The notes: generated by a model from the sequence alone, not told the origin. A stretch of 64,000 bases of DNA from Streptomyces nigra (GCF_003074055.1 NZ_CP029043.1:1914501-1978500); one strand, 5' to 3'. Positions 8,253-17,762 are shown, counted from the stretch's first letter. Numbers and translations: made by a program.

Positions 8253-9470
8253 CTACGCGGTCGCCGACTTCAAGGGCCGCGCGGGGTCCGCCAGCAGGGT
8301 GGCGTCCATCGGCGTGCCCGCCTCGATCAGCCGCCGTCCCTGGGCCAGGTCCCGGGGCCGGCCCACCGCCAGGAGCGCGGTCAGCCGCCCCTCGCGCAGC
8401 CAGCAGACCGACCAGGACGGGCCCGCCGGGTCGCCGCGCCACAGCAGCGTGTCGGCGCCCGGGTGGTGTCCGGCGTACTGCACGAACCGGCCGAACTGCT
8501 CGGACCAGAAGTAGGGCACGGGGTCGTAGGGCGCGGCGGTCTCGCCGAGGATGTCGGCGGCGACCGTGCGCGGCCCCTGGAGGGCGTTGTCCCAGTGGTG
8601 GACGAGCAGCCGCTCGCCGTAGCGCCCGGAGGGGAAGGAGGCGCAGTCGCCGACCGCGTACACGTCCGGCACCGAGGTGCGCAGCCGGTCGTCGGCCAGG
8701 ACCTCGCCGTGCGCGCCGAGCGCGATGTCCGAGCCGGTCAGCCAGGCGGTGGCGGGCCGGGCCCCGATGCCGACGACGACGGCGCCCGCCGGTACCCGCG
8801 TGCCGTCGGCCAGGACGACCTCGCCGGGCTCTACGCGCTCCACGCGGGTGCCCGTGCGCAGCACCGCACCGCTGTCCGCGTACCAGGCGGCCATCGGGGC
8901 GGCCACCTCGGCGGGCAGGGCGCCCGCGAGCGGCCGTTCGGCGGCCTCGACGACGGTGACCGCGCAGCCGGCCTCACGGGCGGCGGTGGTGAACTCGGCG
9001 CCGATCCAGCCCGCGCCGACGACCACGACGTCGTGCTGCCGGGCGAGCACCGGGCGCAGCCGCTCGGCGTCGTCCAGGGTGCGCAGCAGATGCACACCGG
9101 GGACGCCCTCGGTGCCCGGCAGCCGCAGGGGCTCGGCGCCCGTGGCGAGGACCAGCACCTCGTAGGGGACGGGCCCGGCCTCGGTGTCCAGGACGTGGTC
9201 GGCGGTGCGGAGGCCCAGCACCTCGCAGCCGAGGCGCAGTTCGACGCCGAGCGTCTCGAAGTCGACGTCGAAGGCGGAGCCCTCGGCGGTGCCGAGCAGC
9301 ACCGCCTTGGACAGGGGCGGGCGGTCGTACGGCTGGTGGGGCTCGGCGCCGATCACGGTGATCGTCCCGGTGAAGCCCTTCTCCCGCAGGGCGACCGCCG
9401 TCTGCACACCGGCCATGCCGGCACCGGCGACGACCACGGACCGCTGCGACTGGGTGGTTGGCTCGCTCAC
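8253..9470 (-). CDS. FAD-dependent oxidoreductase (ferredoxin-reductase type)
   Basis: A 405-residue pyridine-nucleotide-disulfide oxidoreductase. It has an FAD motif V-V-A-G-A-G-M-A-G, the P-P-L-S-K motif of rubredoxin/ferredoxin reductases near residue 50, an NAD(P) motif V-V-V-G-A-G-W-I-G around residue 150, and the late FAD segment V-Y-A-V-G-D-C-A. A C-terminal reductase domain completes the usual length of about 400. Its electron partner is unknown; no ferredoxin or P450 gene is adjacent. GTG 9470 is preceded 6 nt upstream by TATGGT (9482-9477), a leaderless arrangement. Confidence 0.9.
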   Translation of the reverse strand: MSEPTTQSQRSVVVAGAGMAGVQTAVALREKGFTGTITVIGAEPHQPYDRPPLSKAVLLGTAEGSAFDVDFETLGVELRLGCEVLGLRTADHVLDTEAGPVPYEVLVLATGAEPLRLPGTEGVPGVHLLRTLDDAERLRPVLARQHDVVVVGAGWIGAEFTTAAREAGCAVTVVEAAERPLAGALPAEVAAPMAAWYADSGAVLRTGTRVERVEPGEVVLADGTRVPAGAVVVGIGARPATAWLTGSDIALGAHGEVLADDRLRTSVPDVYAVGDCASFPSGRYGERLLVHHWDNALQGPRTVAADILGETAAPYDPVPYFWSEQFGRFVQYAGHHPGADTLLWRGDPAGPSWSVCWLREGRLTALLAVGRPRDLAQGRRLIEAGTPMDATLLADPARPLKSATA

Positions 9471-9493
9471 CCGCTCACCATAGACACTCGTCG

Positions 9494-10684
9494 TCAGCTC
9501 GGGTTCCGGCCCCGGCCGCGTCGCATGGCGAGGAGCGCGCCCGCACCCGTGGCCACCGCCGCGGCGGCCACACCCGTGAGCGGCAGCGCCGAGGAGCCGG
9601 TGTCCGCCAGTTCGCCGCCGTTCGAGCCGTCGCCACCCGTCGACGACGACCCGCCGGCCGAGCCGCCCGTGGAACCGCCTGACGACCCGCCTGACGAGCC
9701 TCCCGTGGAGCCGGCCGACCCGCCGCCCGTCACGTCCAGCGTGATGTCGGCCTTGTCGTTGGCCTTGTCGGGGTCGAACGAGCGGCGTTCGGGGCTCAGC
9801 GCGATCGAGCCCTTGGCGCCGGCGATCCGCTTGTCGATCCTCAGCTGGAAGGTGTATTCCATCTGGGCGTCCTCGGGCATGTTCATACCGAGGTGTGCGG
9901 GGCAGTTGTACGTCCCGCCCTTGTCGTGGCAGTAGTAGTCGCGCTTGACCACCGACGTTCCGGCGGGAAGCTTGATCAGGACGTGGACGCCCGGCACCTC
10001 GCCCTCCTCCAGGAGCCAGGCGGGCCCGGCGTTGGCGAACCTCACCTTCATCGTCACCGTGTCACCGGCCCTCCCGCTCAGCGCGGCACCCGTCACCCGA
10101 TAGTCGGCCGTGTTGACAGTGGTGACCGGCACGTGGACGTACTTCGCGGAACCCGCGCCACCGGCCGGTCCCTCGACCAGTTTCACCGCCGGCGCGGTCC
10201 CCGGCACCGACGGCTCTCCGTTCTCGTCGTCCGACGGGGCGTCCCCGTACCCGACACGCAGCCGCAGCCTGTCGTTGTACGCGCGGTCCAGTGCCTCGAC
10301 CCGGAGAGGCTTCTCGGGCGTAAGGACGACGCCCGGCTCCACCGGCTGGTCGTACGCGCACGTCGCGGTCCAGTACTCGGGCATCTCGTCGTAGGACCTG
10401 ACGTGCTGCACACGGCAGTTGGAGGGGACGTCCACGAGGTCGAGCCCCCGGGTGACGGAGTAGGAGACCCACGCCGTCCGGGCGGTCACGGTGCCCTTGT
10501 TCGCCACGGTGACCGGCAGGTCGAACGTGCTCCCCGGCCGCAGCCCGTGGACCGGCTCGACTCCGCCGAGGACCAGGTCGGGTGCGGCTTCCTCGCCGAA
10601 GGCGGCGGGAGCCGCGGCCAGCACGATCAGGCCGGCGACGACAGCGGCACTCGAGGCGCGGCGGCTGTGCGGGGGTCTGGGCAT
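9494..10684 (-). CDS. Secreted LADTG (sortase E-type) cell-wall-anchored protein
   Basis: A 396-residue exported protein. Residues 1-30 form a signal peptide (twin-basic start, hydrophobic core, A-F-G-E cleavage region). The body is beta-rich and resembles DUF11-type surface repeats, with paired cysteines. A Gly/Ser/Thr linker (about residues 320-350) leads to L-A-D-T-G, a hydrophobic segment and a terminal R-R-G-R-G-R. This is the layout of class E sortase substrates, whose motif is L-A-x-T-G, so covalent attachment to peptidoglycan is expected. The linker DNA has short imperfect repeats. The binding partner is unknown. ATG 10684 has a GAGGAT ribosome binding site. Confidence 0.85.
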   Translation of the reverse strand: MPRPPHSRRASSAAVVAGLIVLAAAPAAFGEEAAPDLVLGGVEPVHGLRPGSTFDLPVTVANKGTVTARTAWVSYSVTRGLDLVDVPSNCRVQHVRSYDEMPEYWTATCAYDQPVEPGVVLTPEKPLRVEALDRAYNDRLRLRVGYGDAPSDDENGEPSVPGTAPAVKLVEGPAGGAGSAKYVHVPVTTVNTADYRVTGAALSGRAGDTVTMKVRFANAGPAWLLEEGEVPGVHVLIKLPAGTSVVKRDYYCHDKGGTYNCPAHLGMNMPEDAQMEYTFQLRIDKRIAGAKGSIALSPERRSFDPDKANDKADITLDVTGGGSAGSTGGSSGGSSGGSTGGSAGGSSSTGGDGSNGGELADTGSSALPLTGVAAAAVATGAGALLAMRRGRGRNPS

Positions 10685-10799
10685 GGGAGATCCTCTGCTG
10701 GGACGCGGGTGGACGGACGGCGCCCACCGGGGAACAGTCCTTGGATCGCTAGACCCCCGCCGGCCGGCAACGGTTGTACGTCCGCCACATGACGGGCCG

Positions 10800-11147
10800 T
10801 CAGTCGGATGCGAGGACCTGCTCCACCACGCTGGTGCCGCTGCCCCGCTGCGACTCCCACTCCCAGGTCTCCGTCAGCCGCACCCGCCCGTCCGGGAGTT
10901 CGCCCACCGTGGACAGGCAGTGCCCGGACGAGGTCGTGCCGTCCCGCTTCAGCTGCACGTACCGGAAGTCGAGGCGGTCGCCCTCCCGGGTGCCGACGAG
11001 GTGCCCGCGCACGACGTCGCCGCCGCTGTACTCGGCCCAGATCACGCCGTCCTGCTCGTGGTACGTGAACCGGGTGCGCGTCCCCACCTGCCCCGGCGCC
11101 TGGTCGGCGACGGGGGCGAGGACGAGACCTTCGAGCGAGCGGGCCAT
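10800..11147 (-). CDS. Hypothetical small beta-rich protein
   Basis: A 115-residue soluble protein that I cannot assign to a named family. Its pattern of short strands (T-R-T-R-F-T-Y-H-E, V-I-W-A-E-Y-S-G-G-D-V-V-R-G, R-L-D-F-R-Y-V-Q) suggests a small lipocalin-like or MoaF-like barrel. Orthologues sit next to thiO in other Streptomyces and are sometimes loosely labelled N-acetylglutamate synthase, which the sequence does not support. ATG 11147 is chosen over the upstream frame start because a GGGAG site precedes it. It is divergent from the thi operon, with only 14 bp separating its start from the thi -35 box. Confidence 0.7.
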   Translation of the reverse strand: MARSLEGLVLAPVADQAPGQVGTRTRFTYHEQDGVIWAEYSGGDVVRGHLVGTREGDRLDFRYVQLKRDGTTSSGHCLSTVGELPDGRVRLTETWEWESQRGSGTSVVEQVLASD

Positions 11148-11161
11148 GCGGGGAGGCTCCC

Positions 11162-11191
11162 TTACCGATACCGGGGACTGCGGGCTAGGGT
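11162..11191 (+). promoter_or_regulatory. Promoter of the thiOSG operon
   Basis: TTACCG (11162-11167), an 18-bp spacer and TAGGGT (11186-11191) lie directly upstream of the TPP riboswitch. The transcript should begin near 11199. Confidence 0.65.
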
Positions 11192-11204
11192 GGCCACCGT
11201 AGAG

Positions 11205-11297
11205 CACTCGCGGGAGCCCGGACGCACCGGGCTGAGAGGGAGGCTGGCGGCCTCCGACCGTACGAACCTGATCCGGGTCATGCCGGCGAAGGGAGGG
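11205..11297 (+). ncRNA. TPP riboswitch (THI element)
   Basis: The segment carries the conserved THI-box features: GGGAGCCCGG...CCGGGCTGAGAGGG, then an inner arm and GAACCTGATCCGGGTCATG, closing with GGCGAAGGGAGG. It sits between the promoter and the thiO start. The GGGAGG that closes the aptamer is also the thiO ribosome binding site, so control by hiding that site when TPP is bound is the likely mechanism. The family assignment is by established sequence pattern. Confidence 0.95.
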
Positions 11298-11308
11298 GCT
11301 GGACGCCC

Positions 11309-12472
11309 ATGTCGCGTACGCGTACCTCAGACGTCCTCGTCGTGGGGGGCGGGATCATCGGACTGGTCACGGCGTGGCGGGCCGCGCAACGCGGGTTCGC
11401 CACCGCCGTGGTGGACCCGGACCCGGGCGGCGGGGCCGCCCGGGTGGCGGCCGGGATGCTGGCCGCGGTCACCGAACTGCACTACGGCGAGCAGACCCTG
11501 CTGGGCCTGAGCCTCGACTCGGCCCGCCGCTATCCGGACTTCGCGGCCGAGCTCGGCGACCTCACCGGGCACGCCCTCGGCTACCGCAGGTGCGGCACGC
11601 TCGCCGTCGCCCTGGACGCGGACGACCGCGCGCACCTGCGCGAGCTGCACGCCCTGCAGAGCCGTTCGGGGCTGGACTCGGAGTGGCTGACGGGCCGGGA
11701 GTGCCGGCGCCTGGAGCCGATGCTGGCGCCCGGGGTGCGCGGCGGGCTGCGGGTGGACGGCGACCACCAGATCGACCCGCGGCGGCTCACCGGGGCGCTG
11801 CTGGCCGCGTGCGAGCGGGCCGGCGTCACCTTCCACCGGACCTGGGCCGAGCGCCTGGACGTCACCGCGGACCGGGCCACCGGGGTCACCACCACGGACG
11901 GCACCCGGCTGGCCGCGGACCGGGTGGTCCTCGCGGCGGGCAGCCTGAGCGGCCGGCTCGCGGGCGTCCCCGACGCCGTACGGCCGCCGGTGCGGCCCGT
12001 GAAGGGGCAGGTGCTGCGGCTGACCGTGCCGAAGGGCCTCGCGCCGTTCCTGAGCCGTACGGTGCGGGCGGTGGTGCGGGGCAGCCAGGTGTACCTGGTG
12101 CCGCGTGAGAACGGCGAGCTGGTCGTCGGCGCGACGAGCGAGGAGCTGGGCTGGGACACCACGGTGACCGCCGGCGGCGTGTACGAGCTGCTGCGGGACG
12201 CCCACGAGCTGGTGCCCGGCATCACCGAGCTGCCGCTGACCGAGACCCGGGCGGGCCTGCGCCCGGCCTCCCCCGACAACGCGCCGCTGCTCGGCCCGAC
12301 CGCGCTGGACGGGCTGCTGCTCGCCACCGGACACGGCCGCAACGGCGTGCTGCTCGCCCCGGTCACCGGGGACGTCCTGGCGCACGTCCTGACCTCCGGT
12401 GAACTGCCGGACGTGGCCCGTGACTTCACCCCGCTGCGGTTCGCCGCCGTCCGCGAGGAGCAGCCCGCATGA
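11309..12472 (+). CDS. thiO: Glycine oxidase (thiazole branch)
   Basis: A 387-residue flavoenzyme that oxidises glycine to dehydroglycine for thiazole assembly. The N-terminal FAD motif is V-V-G-G-G-I-I-G-L, the middle has the DAO-type G-G-L-R-V-D-G-D-H-Q-I-D-P segment, and the end carries A-T-G-H-G-R-N-G-V-L-L-A-P. It is the first gene after the TPP riboswitch. Its stop overlaps the thiS start by 4 nt (ATGA), which indicates translational coupling in thiO-thiS-thiG. Confidence 0.94.
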   Translation: MSRTRTSDVLVVGGGIIGLVTAWRAAQRGFATAVVDPDPGGGAARVAAGMLAAVTELHYGEQTLLGLSLDSARRYPDFAAELGDLTGHALGYRRCGTLAVALDADDRAHLRELHALQSRSGLDSEWLTGRECRRLEPMLAPGVRGGLRVDGDHQIDPRRLTGALLAACERAGVTFHRTWAERLDVTADRATGVTTTDGTRLAADRVVLAAGSLSGRLAGVPDAVRPPVRPVKGQVLRLTVPKGLAPFLSRTVRAVVRGSQVYLVPRENGELVVGATSEELGWDTTVTAGGVYELLRDAHELVPGITELPLTETRAGLRPASPDNAPLLGPTALDGLLLATGHGRNGVLLAPVTGDVLAHVLTSGELPDVARDFTPLRFAAVREEQPA

Positions 12473-12669
12473 ACATCTCGCTCAACGGCGAGCGGCGCCG
12501 GGTCGACCCCGGTACGGCGCTCGACACCGCCGTACGGCTTCTCACGCAGGCCCCCTCCGGGGTGGCCGCCGCCCTCAACGAGACCGTCGTCCCGCGCGCG
12601 CAGTGGCCGTCGACGCCGCTGCGCGAGGGGGACCGCGTCGAGGTCCTGACCGCCGTGCAAGGAGGCTGA
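12469..12669 (+). CDS. thiS: Sulfur carrier protein ThiS
   Basis: A 66-residue ubiquitin-like sulfur carrier ending in the Gly-Gly tail (A-V-Q-G-G) that is adenylated and thiocarboxylated before sulfur transfer to ThiG. The length is typical. The ATG overlaps the thiO stop by 4 nt, and thiG starts 3 nt after the thiS stop. No thiF is present in the window, so the activating enzyme must be elsewhere. Confidence 0.95.
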   Translation: MNISLNGERRRVDPGTALDTAVRLLTQAPSGVAAALNETVVPRAQWPSTPLREGDRVEVLTAVQGG

Positions 12670-13467
<798 letters not shown>

Positions 13468-13585
13468 ACGTACGTTCGGTCACGGCTCCCGAAGGCTGAG
13501 TCGTCCGTCACAGGACGGTCGCAGTCCCGCCCCGATCCCGGCGGGACCGGACGGGGTGTCGGTGTCGGCTCGTACACTCACCTGC

Positions 13586-15517
13586 GTGGATACGACCCTT
13601 CAGGACCCTCTGGTCGGGCAGGTGCTCGACGGCCGGTATCGCGTGGACGCGCGAATCGCGGTCGGCGGGATGGCCACGGTCTACCGGGCCCTGGACACCC
13701 GCCTCGACCGCGTGCTCGCGCTCAAGGTGATGCATCCGGCGCTGGCGGTGGACGGGGTGTTCGTCGAGCGGTTCATCCGGGAGGCGAAGTCCGTCGCCCG
13801 GCTGGCCCACCCGAACGTGGTGCAGGTCTTCGACCAGGGCACCGACGGGTCGTACGTCTATCTCGCGATGGAGTACATCGCGGGCTGCACCCTGCGCGAC
13901 GTCCTGCGCGAGCGCGGGGCGCTCCAGCCGCGGGCCGCGCTCGACATCCTGGAGCCGGTGCTCGCCGCGCTCGGCGCCGCGCACCGCGCGGGGTTCGTGC
14001 ACCGCGACATGAAGCCGGAGAACGTCCTGATAGGGGACGACGGCCGGGTCAAGGTCGCCGACTTCGGCCTGGTGCGCTCGGTGGACACCGTGACCAGCAC
14101 CACCGGCGCCGTCCTCGGCACCGTCTCGTATCTCGCGCCCGAGCAGATAGAGCAGCCGGGCGCCGCCGACGCCCGTGTCGACGTGTACGCGTGCGGGGTC
14201 GTCCTCTACGAGATGCTGACCGGCGAGAAGCCGCACGACGGGGACTCCCCCGCCGTGGTGCTCTACAAGCATCTGCACGAAGACGTCCCGCCGCCCTCCG
14301 CCGTGGTGCCGGGCCTGGCCTACGAGCTGGACGAGCTGGTCGCCTCCGCCACCGCCCGCACCCCGGGCGTCCGCCCGTACGACGCCGTGGCCCTGCTCGC
14401 GCAGGCCCGCGTGGCGCGCCAGGCGCTCACCGACGAGCAGCTGGACGCGATGCCGCCGCAGGCGCTGTCCGACGGGCACGACAACGCGGACGACCGCACG
14501 AGCGTGATCCCGCGCGGGCTGACGGTGCCCCGGCCGCTGCCGGTCGACGGGGACGAGCCCGTCCACCGCACCAGCCGTCTGGAGATGCCCCCGGCCCCGC
14601 CGGCCGGGCCGCCCCGCGCGCGTGCCTCGCGCCGGCCGCGCGGCCCGATGGTCGTGGTGGCCGCCGTGCTGCTGGCCCTCGGCCTCGGCGCGGGGATCTG
14701 GTACATCAACTCCGGGCAGTTCACCGAGGTCCCCCCGCTGCTGTCGAAGAACGAGGCGCAGGCCAGGGACCGTCTGGAGCAGGACGGGCTGGACGTCGGC
14801 AAGGTGCGGCGGGCGTACAGCGACACCTTCGACCGCGGCACGGTCATGAGCACCGACCCGAAGCCGGGCGCCCGCATTAGGCAGAACGACTCGGTGGACC
14901 TGGTCGTCTCCCTCGGCCCGAAGACGGTGAAGGTGCCGGACCTCAGGGACCGCACACTGGCCCAGGCGCGGGCCGCGCTGAAGGAGCGCGGTCTGGAGCC
15001 GGGCATGGTGACACGGGAGTTCGACGACGAGATCGCGCGCGGCTCGGTCATCTCCACGTCCCCGGGTGAGGGCTCCACGGTCCGCTCGGGCTCGGCGGTC
15101 GCGCTGACCGTCAGCAAGGGCAGCCCGGTCGACCTCCCGGACGTCACCGGCGAGAGCCCCGAGGACGCGCGGGCCGAGCTGGAGGAGGCCGGCCTGAAGG
15201 TGCGGATCGCCCCCGGCCGGGTCAACTCGGAGTTCGACGCGGGTCTGGTCGCCCGGCAGTCGCCCGGCGAGGGCACCCGGGCGGCCGAGGGCGACACCGT
15301 CACGCTGACCCTCTCCAAGGGCCCCGAGATGATCGAGGTCCCGGACGTGGTCGGCGACAGCGTCGACGACGCCAAGGCCCAGCTGGAGGCCGCCGGCTTC
15401 GAGGTCGACGAGGACCGCGGGCTGCTCGGCCTGTTCGGGGACACGGTGAAGAAGCAGTCCCCCAAGGGCGGGGACAAGGCGCCGAAGGGGTCGACGGTCA
15501 CCATCACCATCCGGTGA
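13586..15517 (+). CDS. PASTA-domain Ser/Thr protein kinase (PknB type)
   Basis: A 643-residue receptor-like kinase. The cytoplasmic catalytic domain (about residues 15-275) has G-G-M-A-T-V-Y, the A-L-K-V lysine, H-R-D-M-K-P-E-N, D-F-G and the A-P-E motif. A Pro/Arg-rich juxtamembrane region leads to one membrane segment near residues 353-375. Four PASTA repeats follow to the C-terminus, which in this family bind muropeptides or lipid II outside the cell. It probably corresponds to the kinase called PkaF in S. coelicolor (from gene order). GTG 13586 is chosen because TACACT (13573-13578) lies 7 nt upstream, giving a leaderless mRNA. Confidence 0.95.
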   Translation: MDTTLQDPLVGQVLDGRYRVDARIAVGGMATVYRALDTRLDRVLALKVMHPALAVDGVFVERFIREAKSVARLAHPNVVQVFDQGTDGSYVYLAMEYIAGCTLRDVLRERGALQPRAALDILEPVLAALGAAHRAGFVHRDMKPENVLIGDDGRVKVADFGLVRSVDTVTSTTGAVLGTVSYLAPEQIEQPGAADARVDVYACGVVLYEMLTGEKPHDGDSPAVVLYKHLHEDVPPPSAVVPGLAYELDELVASATARTPGVRPYDAVALLAQARVARQALTDEQLDAMPPQALSDGHDNADDRTSVIPRGLTVPRPLPVDGDEPVHRTSRLEMPPAPPAGPPRARASRRPRGPMVVVAAVLLALGLGAGIWYINSGQFTEVPPLLSKNEAQARDRLEQDGLDVGKVRRAYSDTFDRGTVMSTDPKPGARIRQNDSVDLVVSLGPKTVKVPDLRDRTLAQARAALKERGLEPGMVTREFDDEIARGSVISTSPGEGSTVRSGSAVALTVSKGSPVDLPDVTGESPEDARAELEEAGLKVRIAPGRVNSEFDAGLVARQSPGEGTRAAEGDTVTLTLSKGPEMIEVPDVVGDSVDDAKAQLEAAGFEVDEDRGLLGLFGDTVKKQSPKGGDKAPKGSTVTITIR

Positions 15518-15574
15518 GGCGGGCGGGGGCGGCCGGGTGACCGGGCCGTTCCCGCCGCATGACACCCTGGACGG

Positions 15575-16468
15575 GTGAGAAGTCAGCAGTCCGGTTCCGC
15601 CCTCCCCGGGCCCTCCCGCAACCCCGTCGGCGGCCATGTCCCGGTGGCCGGCGGCCTCAGCTCCGTCGGCCTCGCCTACGCCCGCGATCTGAAGGCCGAG
15701 ACGGTCCAGGTCTTCGTCGCCAACCCGCGGGGCTGGGCGACCCCGCCCGGCAATCCGCGCCAGGACGAGGAGTTCCGGGCGCTCTGCGCCGCCGAGTCCA
15801 TACCGGCCTACGTACACGCGCCGTATCTGATCAACTTCGGCTCGCACACCGAGGCGACCGTCGAGCGGTCCGTGGAGTCGCTGCGGCACTCGCTGCGGCG
15901 CGGCCGGGAGATCGGGGCGCTCGGCGTGGTGGTGCACACGGGCAGCGCGACCGGCGGCCGGGACCGATCGGTGGCCCTGAAACAGGTCCGCGAGCATCTG
16001 CTGCCGCTGCTGGACGAGCTGACCCACGACGACGACCCGTTCCTGCTGCTGGAGTCCACCGCCGGGCAGGGCTCCTCGCTGTGCTCGCGGACCTGGGACT
16101 TCGGGCCGTACTTCGAGGCGCTGGACGCCCATCCGAAGCTGGGCGTCTGCCTGGACACCTGCCACATCTACGCGGCCGGCCACGACCTCACCGGCCCCTC
16201 CGGGATGCACCAGACCCTGGACCTGCTGGTGGACACGGTCGGCGAGGGCCGGCTGAAGCTGATCCACGCCAACGACTCCAAGGACGTCGTCGGCGCCCAC
16301 AAGGACCGGCACGAGAACATCGGCGCGGGGCACATCGGCGAGGACCCGTTCCGCGCGCTGATGACGCACCCGGCCACCGCGGGCGTCCCCCTGATCATCG
16401 AGACCCCGGGCGGCAAGGAGGGTCATGCCGCGGATGTGGAGCGGCTGAAGAAACTTCGCGACCGCTGA
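15575..16468 (+). CDS. nfo: Deoxyribonuclease IV (apurinic endonuclease, Nfo family)
   Basis: A 297-residue zinc-dependent AP endonuclease of base-excision repair. The metal-binding motifs are in order: H-V-P-V near residue 21, H-A-P-Y-L-I-N, V-V-H-T-G-S, L-L-E-S-T-A-G-Q-G, L-D-T-C-H, H-A-N-D-S-K, H-E-N-I-G-A-G-H-I-G and I-I-E-T-P-G. All are present, so the enzyme should be active. GTG 15575 lies 57 nt after the kinase stop; whether they share a transcript is unclear. Confidence 0.92.
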   Translation: MRSQQSGSALPGPSRNPVGGHVPVAGGLSSVGLAYARDLKAETVQVFVANPRGWATPPGNPRQDEEFRALCAAESIPAYVHAPYLINFGSHTEATVERSVESLRHSLRRGREIGALGVVVHTGSATGGRDRSVALKQVREHLLPLLDELTHDDDPFLLLESTAGQGSSLCSRTWDFGPYFEALDAHPKLGVCLDTCHIYAAGHDLTGPSGMHQTLDLLVDTVGEGRLKLIHANDSKDVVGAHKDRHENIGAGHIGEDPFRALMTHPATAGVPLIIETPGGKEGHAADVERLKKLRDR

Positions 16469-16479
16469 CCGAGACCGGA

Positions 16480-16496
16480 ATACCCCCAGGGGGTAT
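16480..16496. promoter_or_regulatory. CsoR-like operator upstream of the DUF4396 gene
   Basis: ATACCCCC-A-GGGGGTAT is a perfect 8+1+8 palindrome with the G/C core and A/T flanks seen in operators of the CsoR/RcnR metal-sensor family. The half-site end overlaps a -10-like TATGGT (16496-16501), a position suited to repression. The regulator gene is not in the window. The regulator identity is inferred from the shape of the site only. Confidence 0.55.
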
Positions 16497-16543
16497 ATGG
16501 TTCTGATGGAGCGAGAGACGGATATCGCGCGTCAGGGGGCGTC

Positions 16544-17035
16544 ATGCAACACGAAGCACATGCGTCACACGTTCACCACCACCACGAGGGAATGACCGGG
16601 GGCACCGGCTGGGAGACCGCCGTCCGGGCCACCCTCCACTGCCTCACCGGGTGCGCCATCGGCGAGGTGCTCGGCATGGTGATCGGCACCGCGCTCGGCT
16701 GGAGCGCCGTGCCGACCCTGATCCTCGCGATCGCGCTCGCCTTCTTCTTCGGCTACGCGCTCACCCTGCGCGGCGTCCTCAAGGCGGGCCTCGGCCTGCG
16801 GGCCGCCGTGAAGGTGGCACTGGCCGCGGACACCCTGTCCATCGCGGTGATGGAGCTGGTCGACAACGGCGTGATCGTGCTGTGGCCGGGCGCCATGGAC
16901 GCCGGGCTCGGCGACCCGCTGTTCTGGTGGGTGCTGGCGATCGCGCTGGCCGTCGCCTTCGTCGCCACCACCCCGGTCAACAAGTGGATGATCGGGCGCG
17001 GCCGGGGCCACGCGGTGGTGCACCAGTACCACTGA
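16544..17035 (+). CDS. DUF4396 domain-containing membrane protein
   Basis: A 163-residue membrane protein. The N-terminus is rich in histidine (seven within the first sixteen residues), followed by four hydrophobic segments. The T-x-H-C-L-T-G-C-A-I-G-E motif near residue 28 and the later M-E-L-V-D-N motif are typical of DUF4396, which is often found with copper and heavy-metal genes. The cysteine pair, the His-rich start and the CsoR-like operator in front together suggest a metal-linked role, which is inference. ATG 16544 has a GGGGGC ribosome binding site. Confidence 0.85.
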   Translation: MQHEAHASHVHHHHEGMTGGTGWETAVRATLHCLTGCAIGEVLGMVIGTALGWSAVPTLILAIALAFFFGYALTLRGVLKAGLGLRAAVKVALAADTLSIAVMELVDNGVIVLWPGAMDAGLGDPLFWWVLAIALAVAFVATTPVNKWMIGRGRGHAVVHQYH

Positions 17036-17053
17036 GGCCGACGCAACCGGGAG

Positions 17054-17686
17054 TCAGAGCTCGGGGCCGTCCCCGGGCTCTTCCTGGTAGGAGTAGCGCT
17101 GCTCGCGCCACGGGTCGCCGATGTTGTGGTAGCCGCGCTCCTCCCAGAAGCCCCGGCGGTCGGCGGTCATGTACTCCACGCCACGGACCCACTTGGGTCC
17201 TTTCCAGGCGTACAGATGGGGGACGACCAGGCGCAGCGGAAAGCCGTGCTCGGCGGTCAGCAGCTCGCCGTCGCGGTGGGTGGCGAAGATCGCGCGCTCA
17301 TGGGCGAAGTCGTCCAGCCGCAGGTTGGAGCTGAAGCCGTACTCCGCCCACACCATGACATGGGTGACGGTGGACGCGGGCGGCGCGATGTCGAGGATCG
17401 TGCGGGCCGGGATGCCGCCCCACTCGGCGCCGAGCAAGCTGAACTTCGTGACGCAGTGCAGATCGGCGACGACGCTGGTGTACGGCAGGGCCGTGAACTC
17501 CTCGTGGGTCCAGCTGTGCTTCTCGCCGTCGGCGGTGGCGCCGAAGACCCGGAAGTCCCAGCGCTCGGGGCGGAACTTGGGCACCGGACCGTAGTGCGTG
17601 ACCGGCCAGCCGCGCTGGATGCGCTGACCCGGCGGGAGCTCGGAATGTGCTGCTGCCCCACCTTCGCGCTCCACCGGCTGACCCAT
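17054..17686 (-). CDS. Sulfite oxidase-like molybdopterin-dependent oxidoreductase
   Basis: A 210-residue single-domain member of the SUOX/YedY superfamily. The molybdenum-ligating cysteine is in V-A-D-L-H-C-V-T-K-F-S near residue 79, and the cofactor-contact segments include P-L-R-L-V-V-P-H-L-Y-A-W-K and the W-V-R-G-V-E-Y region. No signal peptide or heme domain is visible, so it appears cytoplasmic. The substrate is unknown. ATG 17686 is chosen over the longer frame because a GGATGGAGG site precedes it. It is divergent from bacterioferritin. Confidence 0.85.
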   Translation of the reverse strand: MGQPVEREGGAAAHSELPPGQRIQRGWPVTHYGPVPKFRPERWDFRVFGATADGEKHSWTHEEFTALPYTSVVADLHCVTKFSLLGAEWGGIPARTILDIAPPASTVTHVMVWAEYGFSSNLRLDDFAHERAIFATHRDGELLTAEHGFPLRLVVPHLYAWKGPKWVRGVEYMTADRRGFWEERGYHNIGDPWREQRYSYQEEPGDGPEL

Positions 17687-17762
17687 GCCTCCATCCTGAC
17701 AGACCCGGGACGGTGCACCTGACCACACCCCCCACCACACCACCCAAAACCGACCAAGGATG

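Noticed and set aside
13508..16426. A 972-codon open frame on the minus strand
   Set aside because: It lies wholly antisense to the PASTA kinase and endonuclease IV genes. Its composition (His/Arg/Gly/Val-rich, no domain) is the usual GC-skew shadow of Streptomyces genes.
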